43,959 nucleotides of DNA from DASQBT01 sp049578545 (GCA_049578545.1 JBAUMF010000034.1:1-43959); one strand, 5' to 3'. Counted from the stretch's first letter, positions 16,484 to 25,656 are shown. Program-made: numbers and translations. The notes: generated by a model from the sequence alone, not told the origin.

Positions 16484-18090
16484 AAATCGCGCTTGCGCAG
16501 ATCAATCCGACCGTCGGGGATATGGCGGGAAATGCCGAACTGATCAGGCGCTGCATCGATGAAGCAAAAGCTGCCGGGGCGGGTTTGTTGCTTACCCCTG
16601 AGATGAGCATTTGTGGTTATCCAGCTGAAGACCTGGTCCTGCGCGAGGATTTCTGCAAGGTGTGTGAAGGTGAGGTGAACCAACTGGCGGCGCAGACGCA
16701 TGGGATTACCGTGGTGGTTGGCTACCCGAGGTTGCAGGGCGACAACCGCTATAACGCCGCGGCTGTAATGCGGGATGCCCAGGTGCTGACGGTTTATCAC
16801 AAACAGAAACTTCCAAACCATGCGGTATTCGATGAACTGAGGACCTTCGATCCCGGTGAGGGCTGTTGCATTTTCGATGTCGACGGCGTGCGCTTCGGCA
16901 TCAACATCTGCGGCGACATCTGGGAGACAGGTCCTGCCGAGCTTACCGCCGCTGCCGGTGCACGCGTTCTGCTTGTGCCGAATGCGTCGCCCTATCATCG
17001 TACCAAACAGCAGGAACGTTATCAGGTCGCTCGCGACCGCATTGCCGACTCGTCGGTCGCGCTGGTCTATTGCAACCAGATCGGCGGGCAGGATGAGCTG
17101 GTCTTTGATGGGGCATCATTTGCCATGAATGAACGGGGTGAGCTCACCCATCAGTTCCCGGCCTGGCAGGAGGGTCTGTATTACCTGACTATCGAGAGCG
17201 GCCATATACAGCCAGGTGAGGTGGCCCCCCTGCCGGATGAAGTGGCTGAGGTCTACGAGGCGCTAAAGCTCGGTGTGCGCGACTATGTTGGCAAGAATGG
17301 CTTCGCAAGCGCGATATTGGGCTTATCGGGCGGAATTGACTCGGCCCTGACGCTGGCTGTGGCAGTCGATGCTCTGGGCGCAGAGCGCGTGCATGCAGTG
17401 ATGATGCCTTCCGAATTCACTGCCGGCATCAGCCTTGAAGACGCTCGGGAAATGGTGCAGACCCTGGCGGTGCCGTACAGCGAAATTACCATCAAGCCGG
17501 TCTATGAAGCGTTCATTGGCCAGCTCGAACAAGAATTCGGCCAGCGGCCCTTCGACACGACCGAAGAGAACATTCAGGCGCGCATTCGTGGCACCTTGTT
17601 GATGGCCCTCTCCAACAAGTTTGGTCATATCGTCCTGACCACCGGCAACAAGAGCGAAATGGCAGTGGGTTATGCCACGCTATACGGTGATATGGCTGGC
17701 GGGTTTGCTGTGTTGAAGGACGTACCCAAGACGCTGGTATACCAGCTCGCCCGTTATCGAAACAGCTTGTCGCGCGTGATTCCCCAGCGCATCATCGACC
17801 GTCCCCCTTCGGCGGAACTGCGTCCCGACCAGACCGACCAGGATACGTTGCCGCCCTATGATGTGCTTGACGCCATCCTGGAACGCTATGTTGAACTGGA
17901 TATGGATCCGGCACACATCGTGGAGGATGGGTTCGATTCCGCCACCGTCAAGAAAGTGGTCCGCATGATTGATCTGGCAGAATACAAGCGCCGCCAGTCG
18001 GCACCGGGTGTAAGAATCACACCGCGCAATTTTGGCAAGGACCGTCGCTATCCGATAACATCCAAGTATCGCCCTGAGAAAAATATGTAG
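16480..18090 (+). CDS. nadE: Glutamine-dependent NAD+ synthetase
   Basis: The 536-residue enzyme makes NAD from deamido-NAD, ATP and glutamine. It is the two-domain form: an N-terminal nitrilase/glutaminase domain (about 1-250) with the Glu in TPEMSICGYP, the Lys in YHKQKLPN and the Cys in NICGDIWE, and a C-terminal ATP-pyrophosphatase synthetase domain (about 265-536) with the P-loop LGLSGGIDSA and TTGNKSEMAVGY. It is translationally coupled to sucD by a 4-base overlap and is followed after 11 bases by glnB. This grouping of sucCD, nadE and glnB is shared by several betaproteobacteria. Confidence 0.95.
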   Translation: MKIALAQINPTVGDMAGNAELIRRCIDEAKAAGAGLLLTPEMSICGYPAEDLVLREDFCKVCEGEVNQLAAQTHGITVVVGYPRLQGDNRYNAAAVMRDAQVLTVYHKQKLPNHAVFDELRTFDPGEGCCIFDVDGVRFGINICGDIWETGPAELTAAAGARVLLVPNASPYHRTKQQERYQVARDRIADSSVALVYCNQIGGQDELVFDGASFAMNERGELTHQFPAWQEGLYYLTIESGHIQPGEVAPLPDEVAEVYEALKLGVRDYVGKNGFASAILGLSGGIDSALTLAVAVDALGAERVHAVMMPSEFTAGISLEDAREMVQTLAVPYSEITIKPVYEAFIGQLEQEFGQRPFDTTEENIQARIRGTLLMALSNKFGHIVLTTGNKSEMAVGYATLYGDMAGGFAVLKDVPKTLVYQLARYRNSLSRVIPQRIIDRPPSAELRPDQTDQDTLPPYDVLDAILERYVELDMDPAHIVEDGFDSATVKKVVRMIDLAEYKRRQSAPGVRITPRNFGKDRRYPITSKYRPEKNM

Positions 18091-18101
18091 GAGACCATAG
18101 T

Positions 18102-18440
18102 ATGAAGAAGATTGAAGCGATCATTAAACCCTTCAAGCTTGACGAAGTGCGCGAGGCGTTGTCCGAAATAGGCGTAACTGGCCTGACCGTTACCGAGGTC
18201 AAAGGCTTCGGTCGCCAGAAGGGCCACACTGAACTCTATCGTGGAGCCGAGTATGTGGTGGATTTTCTGCCCAAGGTAAAGATCGAGGTAGTGGTTGCGG
18301 CAGGCCTTGTCGACAAGGTGATTGAAGCAATTCTTGGTGCGGCGCGCACCGGCAAGATCGGCGATGGAAAGATTTTTGTCTACCCGGTTGAACAGGTGAT
18401 CCGGATCAGGACTGGCGAGGCGGGAGAGGCGGCAATTTAA
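18102..18440 (+). CDS. glnB: Nitrogen regulatory protein P-II
   Basis: PII senses 2-oxoglutarate, ATP/ADP and (through uridylylation) glutamine, and controls glutamine synthetase adenylylation and NtrB. The 112-residue length is exact for the family. The N-terminus MKKIEAIIKPFKLDEV, the T-loop GRQKGHTELYRGAEYVVDF with the uridylylated Tyr51, and the C-terminal signature GKIGDGKIFV are all present. GGAG lies about 8 bases before the ATG. The gene ends the sucC-glnB plus-strand run. No terminator with a T-run is evident in the 177 bases up to the convergent CBS gene. Confidence 0.96.
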   Translation: MKKIEAIIKPFKLDEVREALSEIGVTGLTVTEVKGFGRQKGHTELYRGAEYVVDFLPKVKIEVVVAAGLVDKVIEAILGAARTGKIGDGKIFVYPVEQVIRIRTGEAGEAAI

Positions 18441-18617
18441 GGCGATTCAGGGGTTTATCCGCTGCCGCTTGTTTGGCTGTCACACTCTTTATCAAGCCAG
18501 CCAGTCAGCATCGTATTTACGCAGTACACGAAATAACGCGCGCAACTTTCGCTGGCCGGCAATGGCTCAGGTTGAACGGGGAACATTTGCCCCGCTTCTG
18601 CCGAGCGCAACTATTTT

Positions 18618-19067
18618 CTATTTTCGACTCGTCTCTTCGCGCAGGCGCTCTCGGGATAGCAGCCCGGCCAAGTCTCTTATTTCCTCCGACAATAACTCGA
18701 GTAGGTCGTCCAGGGTGACGATACCCAGCAACGAGCCCTCTTTGCTGATAACTGGCACTCGACGCACACCTTTGGCGCGCATGTAGCGGATCACCTCGAA
18801 CACGCCCTCCGACTCCAGTACCGTCACAAGTTCCGGACCCATGATGTCACCAATCGTAAGCGTATCGGGCATCACATTGGCAGCCACCACTTCCACAACA
18901 ATATCCCGGTCAGTGACGATGCCGACGGGCCGCCGTCCACCGGGATGGTTTTCCACTACGACCACATCGCCGACATGATGGGTGCGCATCAGCTTCGCAC
19001 ACTCGACCACCGGAAGGGATCTTTCCGCGACAACAACTTCCCGATTACAGATTTCACCGATGGCCAT
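18618..19067 (-). CDS. CBS-domain pair protein
   Basis: A 149-residue protein made of two CBS motifs (about 8-60 and 75-130), with typical VGIVTDRDIVVEVVA and LLGIVTLDDLLELLSEEI strings. Such stand-alone CBS pairs bind adenine nucleotides and sense energy state; the partner is unknown. I chose ATG 19067 because AGGAAG lies about 6 bases upstream; an earlier ATG at 19157 has none. It is 154 bases downstream of bamD on the same strand and convergent with glnB. Confidence 0.8.
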   Translation of the reverse strand: MAIGEICNREVVVAERSLPVVECAKLMRTHHVGDVVVVENHPGGRRPVGIVTDRDIVVEVVAANVMPDTLTIGDIMGPELVTVLESEGVFEVIRYMRAKGVRRVPVISKEGSLLGIVTLDDLLELLSEEIRDLAGLLSRERLREETSRK

Positions 19068-19221
19068 GGGTCTTCCTTTCTGTCTTGACATGGTTTGATT
19101 CAAGATCAGGCATTGAGACGGGCAACCCGGCAAGAGTCGGGTAGGAAAGTGCAGCATATGGCGCGGGAGGCCATTGGTTTGCCTGATCGTAATCGCTGGA
19201 ATGCACCCTGGCCGCAGCCTC

Positions 19222-20031
19222 CTACCAGAATTTCCACCAGGATTTTTCGGTCAGATCGATACCTTGGTCAATATACTTGCTTTTGGGGTAGTTGAGTTTG
19301 AGCACCCGCATGGCGTCATCTCTCAAGTCCTTGATGCCAAGCTTATCGTACGACCTCACCATGATGGCCAGCGCATCTTCAACCTCAGGGGTACTGGGGT
19401 AATTCTTGACCACATTCTCAGCGCGGTTAGCCGCAGCGACATAGGCTTGCCGCTTGAGGTAGTACTTGGCGCTATGAATCTCGTTGGCTGCGATGGTGTT
19501 TACAAGGTATTTCATGCGGGCCTGCGCATCCGGCGTGTATTTGCTGTCGGGGAAGCGGGAGGCCAGTTCCTTGAAGGCATCGAATGAATCCTTGGCCGCT
19601 TTCGGGTCTCGTTCGCTCATGTCCTGGTCTACAAAGCCGGAAAACAGGCCACTGTTCTCGGTGAAGTTGGCCAAGCCCTTAAGAAAATAAGCGTAATCGA
19701 CGTTAGGATGATTTGGGTGCAACTTGATAAAGCGGTCGCAGGCTGTAATGGCCGATAAGGGCTCGTTGTCCTTATAGTACGCGTAGGCGATATCAAGCTG
19801 GGCCTGCTGAGCATAGCGTCCGTACGGGTAGCGGGATTCCAGTGTCTCGTATAACTTGATTGACCGCTCGTAATTGCCATCGTTTAGGTTGTCCTTGGCT
19901 TCGCTATAGAGCTTCTGAGCAGACCAGCCCGCCGTTTCGTCCTGTACTTCCGGCAGACTGCAACCCGAAAATCCGAGGAACAAGGCGAGGCAGGTTAGAG
20001 TCAGATAGCGGGGCAACCAGGAAATGAGCAT
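19222..20031 (-). CDS. bamD: Outer membrane assembly factor BamD (lipoprotein)
   Basis: BamD is the essential lipoprotein partner of BamA for folding outer-membrane beta-barrels. The signal ends in the lipobox LGFSGC, so the mature protein starts at that Cys (about residue 24). The body is built from TPR-like repeats (LYSEAKDNLNDGNYERSIKLYETL and LDIAYAYYKDNEPLSAITACDRFIKLHP). The chosen start is ATG 20031; an ATG at 20040 is also possible and lies inside a CCATGG that carries the rluD ATG on the other strand. Divergence from rluD is the same as in E. coli. Confidence 0.93.
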   Translation of the reverse strand: MLISWLPRYLTLTCLALFLGFSGCSLPEVQDETAGWSAQKLYSEAKDNLNDGNYERSIKLYETLESRYPYGRYAQQAQLDIAYAYYKDNEPLSAITACDRFIKLHPNHPNVDYAYFLKGLANFTENSGLFSGFVDQDMSERDPKAAKDSFDAFKELASRFPDSKYTPDAQARMKYLVNTIAANEIHSAKYYLKRQAYVAAANRAENVVKNYPSTPEVEDALAIMVRSYDKLGIKDLRDDAMRVLKLNYPKSKYIDQGIDLTEKSWWKFW

Positions 20032-20038
20032 AGGAACC

Positions 20039-21007
20039 ATGGCAGAAGAATTGGAAAACTCTGTGAATTATAAGGGAAATCTGGAGGAAGACCGGCGCGA
20101 ATGCATTGTGCCCGAAACCTTGGCAGGACAACGTCTTGACCAGGCTCTTTCGGAACTCTATCCGGAGTTTTCGCGCAGCCGGCTTCAGGCCTGGATCAAG
20201 TCCGGTAAGGCCCAGATCAATGGCGACTTGAAAGACCCCAGCGAAAAGATCTGGGGCGGCGAAAGAATTGTCCTGTGGCCTGAACCCGAACCTGGCACCA
20301 CGCCGGACAAACCGGAGGCCATTCCATTGACCGTCGTGTTCGAAGATGCGGGCATACTGGTCATAGACAAAGGAGCTGGCATGGTCGTTCACCCCGGTAA
20401 TGGGAACCCTGATGGAACGCTGCTCAATGCTTTGTTGCATCATTGCCCGCAAGTGGCGGATTTGCCCAGGGCTGGCATTGTTCACCGGCTGGACAAGGAA
20501 ACGTCCGGTTTGCTTGTTGTGGCCAAGACCCTGAGGGCCCACGCCGATCTGGTTCGCCAACTTCAGGCCCGTACGGTAAAACGTGACTATTTCGCGCTGG
20601 TGCAGGGTGAAATCGATCGTTCCGGCACCGTAGATATGCCACTTGCGCGTGACCCCCTTAATCGCACCCGGCGAGCCGTTCATCCAATGGGCAAACCTGC
20701 CGTGACGCATTATTCGGTACTGGAGCGTTTCCCCGCTGCAACCTTGCTCAATTGCAGCCTGGAAACCGGGCGTACTCACCAGATTCGCGTACACATGGCG
20801 CATATTCGCCATCCCCTCGTAGGCGATAAGATCTATGGTTCCGTACGCCGCGGGCGTGGCATGCGTTTTCCGCGGCATGCCCTGCATGCTCACCGCCTGG
20901 GTCTGGTGCATCCATACACAGGCAAGAAAATGGAATGGGAGTCGTCGTTGCCACCCGATCTAAATGCCTTGCTGGATGTCATGCGCAAGGGCGGCACCTG
21001 GATGTAG
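20039..21007 (+). CDS. rluD: 23S rRNA pseudouridine synthase RluD
   Basis: RluD makes pseudouridines in helix 69 of 23S rRNA and helps late 50S assembly. The 322-residue protein has an N-terminal S4-like RNA-binding domain (about 18-80, RLDQALSELYPEFSRSRLQAWIKSG) and a catalytic domain with the invariant HRLDKETSGLLVVAKT around residue 145 (the Asp is the nucleophile), then RTHQIRVHMA. I use ATG 20039; an earlier in-frame ATG at 20024 overlaps bamD further. The pgeF gene that normally follows has been pushed about 1 kb away by an IS. Confidence 0.94.
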   Translation: MAEELENSVNYKGNLEEDRRECIVPETLAGQRLDQALSELYPEFSRSRLQAWIKSGKAQINGDLKDPSEKIWGGERIVLWPEPEPGTTPDKPEAIPLTVVFEDAGILVIDKGAGMVVHPGNGNPDGTLLNALLHHCPQVADLPRAGIVHRLDKETSGLLVVAKTLRAHADLVRQLQARTVKRDYFALVQGEIDRSGTVDMPLARDPLNRTRRAVHPMGKPAVTHYSVLERFPAATLLNCSLETGRTHQIRVHMAHIRHPLVGDKIYGSVRRGRGMRFPRHALHAHRLGLVHPYTGKKMEWESSLPPDLNALLDVMRKGGTWM

Positions 21008-21037
21008 AAGCGCGCCATCAGCCGATTGCACGACTTA

Positions 21038-21987
21038 GAGCTTATCCGTAAATAACATGTCACACTGGTTTCCCATCTCGGCGTGTCCGATATTGGGAGA
21101 TCAGAGATGGCGAAAGGTGCAGCGAAAAGCAGGTTGCCAGCGTGGGTCGTGTCAGATGCTTTTTGGCAGCGGGTCGAGCCGTTGATTCCCGTGCGCCAGC
21201 GTGAGGAGACCAAAGATTATGTGCGCAAAGCCGGCGCTGGGCGCAAAGCCAAAGAGGCACGCTTGGTGTTCGAGGCCATTGTTTATGTATTGCGCACGGG
21301 TTGCCAGTGGAAGGCGCTCCCAGCCGAACGCTTCGGCAGCGCGAGCGCGATTCACAAACGCTTTCTGGAGTGGCAGAAAGCCGGCGTGTTTGAAGCTTTG
21401 TGGAAAGCCGGACTGGCGGAGTACGATGACCTGGAAGGCATTGCGTGGCGATGGCAGAGTATCGACGGCGCAATGATGAAAGCACCGCTGGCTCAAGAAG
21501 CCGTCGGGCCGAACCCGACGGATCGGGGGAAAAAATGGGAGCAAGCGTCATCTGCTGGTGGACGGTCGTGGCGTCCCGCTCTCGATCATCGTGACCAGAG
21601 CAAATCGACATGATGTCAGCCAGCTCGCCGCAGTCCTTGAGGCCATCGTGGTGCAGCGACCCACGCCGCCTGAGCGACGCAGCAAGCACCTGTGCGCCGA
21701 TGCCGGCTACAGCGGCAATCCGGCTCTCTGCATCATTGAAGAACATGGCTATATCGCTCACGTCAAAGGGCGCGGCCAGGAAGCCAAAGAGAAGCGGCGG
21801 CATCCTGCGAAGCGAGCCCGGAGGTGGGTTGTGGAGGTCGCGCATAGCTGGTTCAATCGCTTTCGCAAGTTGCTCGTGCGGTACGAAAAACTCGAACGCA
21901 GCTTCCTCGGCCTCAACCATCTTGCAGCGGCGATCATCGCGTTAAGGAAGGTACCTTTAACCATAAATATTATTTACGGATAAACTC
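21038..21987 (+). mobile_element. Complete IS5-family insertion sequence (about 950 bp)
   Basis: The element is bounded by 18-base inverted repeats: gagcttatccgtaaataa at 21038-21055 and its complement at 21970-21987, with one mismatch. TTA is duplicated on both flanks (21035-21037 and 21988-21990), matching the 3-base TNA target duplication of the IS427/IS1031 groups. The interior holds one transposase split over two frames. Intact ends and target duplication point to a recent insertion. Without it, the 3' flank of rluD would continue straight into the pgeF leader. Confidence 0.9.
21107..21983 (+). CDS. IS5-family transposase encoded in two overlapping frames (programmed frameshift or slippage)
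   Basis: The first frame (ATG 21107, or GTG 21083, to 21613) encodes the N-terminal region (WQRVEPLIPVRQREETKDY) and the first part of the DDE core (SIDGAMMKAPLAQEA). The second frame (about 21530-21983) gives GSKRHLLVDGRGVPLS, then CADAGYSGNPA and RRWVVEVAHSWFNRFRKLL, carrying the other catalytic acidic residues. The frames meet at G5A6 (21525-21535). A full protein of about 290 residues needs the ribosome or the polymerase to skip one A (net +1). Such A-tract slippage is known in this IS family, so the split need not mean inactivity. Confidence 0.85.
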
Positions 21988-22114
21988 TTAATCGTCGCGT
22001 TGCCGGTGCGTGCAATCCTTCTATTTGCGGAGACACTCCCGTATCGGCGCTTCGGATGCCGTGCTGGCAATCCGCCTACGATGCCGGCTGAATGCTTCCT
22101 ATGAAGAACTGCAA

Positions 22115-22864
22115 ATGCGGATTAGTTCGTCGTTCCCGATAATTACTCCCGATTGGCCGGCGCCAGACAGGGTAAAGGCTTTCATGACAACTCGACAGGG
22201 CGGAGTCAGTCACCCGCCTTTTGCCGGCCTGAATCTGGGCGACCATGTGGGGGACGACCCGGAACGGGTATTGCAGAATCGTAGCCTGCTCAGGGATATC
22301 CTGCCTGCGGAACCGTATTGGCTTCAACAGGTGCATGGCTGTGCAGTTGCCTGTACTGATGGTGGCCTGGATTCGGCTCAGGCTGATGCGGCCTATTCAT
22401 GCAAGTCCGGATCGGTATGCGTCGTCATGACCGCGGATTGTTTGCCGTTACTGCTCTGTGATGAAGCCGGGACAGTTGTTGCTGCAGCTCACGCGGGCTG
22501 GCGGGGGCTTGCAGCCGGGATTCTGGAAGCAACGGTCGAATCCATGAAAACGCCTCCCGGACGGATACTGGCCTGGATGGGAGCCGCCATTGGTCCTCAG
22601 GCATTCGAAGTGGGTGACGAGGTTCGCGACGCGTTTGCCCGTGACCTGCAGAAGACTGCTGCTGCCTTCAAGCCCGCCGACCAGCCCGGCAAATGGTGGG
22701 CGGACATTTATCAGCTTGCCCAGCTTCGCCTGGCTCGCATCGGCGTAACCCAAATCTTTGGTGGCGGACTGTGCACCTACACGGACAACCAGCGCTTCTA
22801 CTCTTTCCGCCGGGATAGGACGACCGGCCGCATGGCCAGTCTGATCTGGCTGCAGCATCACTAA
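22115..22864 (+). CDS. pgeF: Peptidoglycan editing factor PgeF (laccase-domain protein)
   Basis: PgeF (YfiH) is a Cu/Zn-binding laccase-domain enzyme that helps keep peptidoglycan precursor composition correct. The 249-residue frame has the family blocks FMTTRQGGVSHPPFAGLNLGDHVGDD, LQQVHGCAV, MTADCLPLLL (metal-binding Cys), AAHAGWRGLAAGI (His) and a C-terminal CTYTDNQRFYSFRRD. I chose ATG 22115, giving the usual start close to TPDWPAP; no strong ribosome site is seen, as expected for a gene once coupled to rluD. The IS now separates the two, so pgeF may depend on a promoter in the IS end. Confidence 0.9.
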   Translation: MRISSSFPIITPDWPAPDRVKAFMTTRQGGVSHPPFAGLNLGDHVGDDPERVLQNRSLLRDILPAEPYWLQQVHGCAVACTDGGLDSAQADAAYSCKSGSVCVVMTADCLPLLLCDEAGTVVAAAHAGWRGLAAGILEATVESMKTPPGRILAWMGAAIGPQAFEVGDEVRDAFARDLQKTAAAFKPADQPGKWWADIYQLAQLRLARIGVTQIFGGGLCTYTDNQRFYSFRRDRTTGRMASLIWLQHH

Positions 22865-23162
22865 GGATCGGGCCAAGGGTACAATTGCCCCTTCTTGTGT
22901 GGCCCCAGGCCTGTTCCAGCCGCCACCCTGATCGTGATTGCACCCGGTGGCTTGGTGTCTGCGAGGATCGCTGCTGTACTTGCTTTCGGGTGCAGCCATG
23001 GCAGTGGGCGGAATGGCGGGGAATTTCATTGTGGACGACATGAGGGATTGGATCCCTGTGTTTCCGCGACTGGCTGCAGCCAGCATGACTTATGGGGCCA
23101 TGCCGGACCTGAGTCCCGGTTTGCAAAAGGAGACAGAATTGACGGCGACCGTCCAGCAGGTG
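22865..23162. other. Gap without an assignable gene
   Basis: Between pgeF and the small membrane protein no frame resembles a known family. A plus-strand frame (22938-23231) has protein-like parts (SLLYLLSGAAMAVGGMAGNFIVDD) but overlaps the better-supported minus-strand gene. It may hold a small gene relic or leader sequence. Confidence 0.4.
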
Positions 23163-23381
23163 TTATTCATCGGTCGCGGTCGTGGTCGTGGGGGGATTTT
23201 TCTGGTCCGCAATCTGGCGGGCGCGGCGTGAGCGACGGCGCGGCGCATCGGCGATATAGATGAAAAGGAGTATCGGCAGCACACCCAGCCCGATCAGGAT
23301 GCCGAAACCTTTGATAAAGCTGCTGGAGGTTATCGCCACCATTAGAATGACGTAGGCCCAACCGATTGCAATGATATACAT
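23163..23381 (-). CDS. Small membrane protein (about 72 aa)
   Basis: Two hydrophobic helices (about 1-18, YIIAIGWAYVILMVAITS, and about 26-43, GFGILIGLGVLPILLFIYIA) are followed by a highly basic stretch (RRRSRRARQ) and a Thr-rich tail. Small proteins with this layout occur near trhO in betaproteobacteria, as far as I recall. The positive-inside rule puts the tail in the cytoplasm. It is divergent from trhO with 27 bases between the starts. Confidence 0.65.
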   Translation of the reverse strand: MYIIAIGWAYVILMVAITSSSFIKGFGILIGLGVLPILLFIYIADAPRRRSRRARQIADQKNPPTTTTATDE

Positions 23382-23408
23382 GAGCGCATTTTACTTCCAG
23401 GTCGTGTG

Positions 23409-24131
23409 ATGAGTATTCTGAATATTGCGGCTTATCGATTTGTTTCCCTCAGTGATTTACATGCGCTGAAAGCTCGTTTGCTGGATCGGGCCGAAGCCTT
23501 GGATCTCAAAGGCACAGTTCTGCTTAGTCCAGAAGGCATAAACAGTTTCCTCGCGGGGGCGCCTGAGAATGTGGAAACCTGGTTGACTGATCTGCAATCT
23601 GACAACCGCTTTGCTAGTATCGAGGTCAAACGCAGCTTTTCGGATTACGTTCCATTTAAACGCCTTCGAATCAAGATCAAGAAGGAAATAATTTCATTTC
23701 GCCAACAGGGCTTCATCAACGGCGATGCACCCTCAGTCAGTCCGCGGGAACTGAATAGGTGGCTGGAAGAAGGCAGGGAAGTCGTGTTTATCGACACCCG
23801 AAATGAAGTCGAATATGCCGAGGGAAGTTTCGAACAGGCGCTCAACCCCCATATCGAACGATTCACGGATTTTGCAGAAGCCATCAGGCAGTTTGAGCAA
23901 TTCAGGGACATAACCGTGGTGGCATTCTGTACCGGTGGGATTCGCTGCGAGAAGGCAGTGCCGTTTATGCGCGCCCAGGGCTTCAATCATGCTTATCAAT
24001 TGCAGGGCGGTATCTTGAATTACTTCGAAAAGTGTGGCGGCAAGCACTGGCGTGGCAACTGTTTCGTCTTCGATGAGAGAGGTGCTGTAACGCCTGAACT
24101 TTTGCCAGCGACTAGCCATGCCGCGCAGTAG
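23409..24131 (+). CDS. trhO: tRNA uridine(34) hydroxylase TrhO (rhodanese-fold, YceA)
   Basis: TrhO hydroxylates U34 in tRNAs on the way to (m)cmo5U, using oxygen. The 240-residue sequence has the N-terminal acylphosphatase-like domain (MSILNIAAYRFVSL, LLSPEGINSFLAG) and the rhodanese domain (VVFIDTRNEVEYAEGSFEQALNP), with the essential Cys in VAFCTGGIRCEKA (about residue 177). A GTG lies directly before this ATG and is less likely. It overlaps the next gene, rimO, by 14 bases, an operon arrangement that suggests coupled translation. Confidence 0.93.
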   Translation: MSILNIAAYRFVSLSDLHALKARLLDRAEALDLKGTVLLSPEGINSFLAGAPENVETWLTDLQSDNRFASIEVKRSFSDYVPFKRLRIKIKKEIISFRQQGFINGDAPSVSPRELNRWLEEGREVVFIDTRNEVEYAEGSFEQALNPHIERFTDFAEAIRQFEQFRDITVVAFCTGGIRCEKAVPFMRAQGFNHAYQLQGGILNYFEKCGGKHWRGNCFVFDERGAVTPELLPATSHAAQ

Positions 24132-25446
24132 AAAGTTGCTGCCCAAAGTCGGCTTCGTTTCGCTGGGCTGTCCCAAAGCCACGGTTGATTCCGAACGCAT
24201 CCTGACGCAGCTGAGGGCGGAGGGGTATCTGATCTCGTCCAGCTATCAGCAGGCCGATCTGGTTGTGGTCAACACCTGCGGCTTCATCGATGCGGCAGTC
24301 GAGGAATCGCTCGACGCCATTGGCGAGGCACTGGGGGAAAACGGCAAGGTCATCGTTACCGGCTGTCTGGGTGCCAAGGGCACCGTGGTGCGGGATGCCT
24401 ATCCAGGCGTGCTGGCAGTGACAGGACCACATGCAACGGATGAGGTGATGGCCGCGGTTCACGAGCACCTGCCCCAGCCGCACGATCCTTACACTGATCT
24501 GATCCCGGCACAGGGGGTCAGGCTTACCCCCAAACATTACGCCTATCTGAAAATTTCCGAAGGCTGCAATCATCGTTGTACGTTCTGCATCATTCCATCG
24601 CTGCGCGGCGATCTGGTGTCGCGCCCGGTGGGTGAGGTAATGAACGAGGCTGAAGTCTTGGTGAAGTCGGGTGTAAAGGAGCTTCTGGTCATATCGCAGG
24701 ACACCAGTGCATATGGAGTAGACGTTAAATACCGCACGGGATTCTGGAATGGTCGCCCGCTCAAGACAAGCATGACTGAGCTGGTTCAGGCGCTTGGTGA
24801 ACTCGGTGTATGGGTACGACTGCATTATGTGTATCCCTATCCCCATGTGGACGAAGTCATTCCCCTGATGACCGACGGCAAGGTGTTGCCTTACCTGGAT
24901 ATTCCTTTCCAGCATGCGAATGAACGGATTCTCAAGCTGATGAAGCGGCCGGCTGCTGCGGAAAAGACCCTGGATCGCATCCGGGCCTGGCGCAAATCGT
25001 GTCCTGACCTGACCCTGCGCTCAACCTTCATTGTCGGCTTTCCGGGCGAAACTGAATCCGAGTTCGCAGAACTGCTGGACTTCCTCGATGAAGCGCAACT
25101 CGATCGCGTGGGCTGCTTTGCCTATTCGCCGGTGGAGGGCGCGGCTGCCAACAAGCTGCCGAATCCGCTGCCGGAAGAAGTGAAAGAGGAGCGCCGGGCG
25201 CGTTTCATGGAGAAGCAGGCCCAGATTTCCGCCCGCCGACTGGAAAGCAAGATTGGAACGCAAACGACGGTGCTGGTCGATGCAATCGATGAAGATGGAG
25301 ATGCGATTGCTCGAACAGCAGGGGATGCCCCGGAAATCGACGGTGTGGTATTTGTCCAGGACGGTCAGCAACGGGCGGTGGGTGAATTCGTGCGGGTGAA
25401 AATTACCGATTCCACAGACCACGATCTCTGGGCAAGTGCGCTCTAA
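24118..25446 (+). CDS. rimO: Ribosomal protein S12 methylthiotransferase RimO
   Basis: RimO is a radical-SAM enzyme that adds a methylthio group to the conserved Asp of ribosomal protein S12. The 442-residue protein has three parts: the N-terminal UPF0004 domain (KVGFVSLGCPKATVDSE, with NTCGFID and TGCLGAKG giving the auxiliary cluster Cys residues), the radical-SAM core with CNHRCTFCIIPS (about residue 151) and a C-terminal TRAM domain ending LWASAL. All six cluster cysteines are visible. Confidence 0.95.
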   Translation: MPRSRKLLPKVGFVSLGCPKATVDSERILTQLRAEGYLISSSYQQADLVVVNTCGFIDAAVEESLDAIGEALGENGKVIVTGCLGAKGTVVRDAYPGVLAVTGPHATDEVMAAVHEHLPQPHDPYTDLIPAQGVRLTPKHYAYLKISEGCNHRCTFCIIPSLRGDLVSRPVGEVMNEAEVLVKSGVKELLVISQDTSAYGVDVKYRTGFWNGRPLKTSMTELVQALGELGVWVRLHYVYPYPHVDEVIPLMTDGKVLPYLDIPFQHANERILKLMKRPAAAEKTLDRIRAWRKSCPDLTLRSTFIVGFPGETESEFAELLDFLDEAQLDRVGCFAYSPVEGAAANKLPNPLPEEVKEERRARFMEKQAQISARRLESKIGTQTTVLVDAIDEDGDAIARTAGDAPEIDGVVFVQDGQQRAVGEFVRVKITDSTDHDLWASAL

Positions 25447-25656
25447 TCGCTCCAATCTGGTGCGGTTTGGCAGAGCATGCATGCGGTTGGTGCAAGGAAA
25501 TTCATGCAAGCCTAAAGTTCATCCACATATTTCCGTAACACTCGACGCGTAAGGTAATAATGTATCGCAACAAAATACGCTATCAGACTGATTTAAAAAT
25601 AATAGGTATGACACTTGCTTGGTCTGAAGTGCATTCAGCGAAAAGGGAGGATTATC

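Noticed and set aside
18577..18594. Hairpin cggggaacatttgccccg between glnB and the CBS gene as terminator
   Set aside because: The 5-bp stem has no T-run on either side, so termination is not supported.
22938..23231. Plus-strand frame of 97 codons with a hydrophobic N-terminal part
   Set aside because: It overlaps the better-supported small membrane protein on the minus strand, has no ribosome site, and ends in a low-complexity region (GRGRGRGG) typical of a shadow frame.
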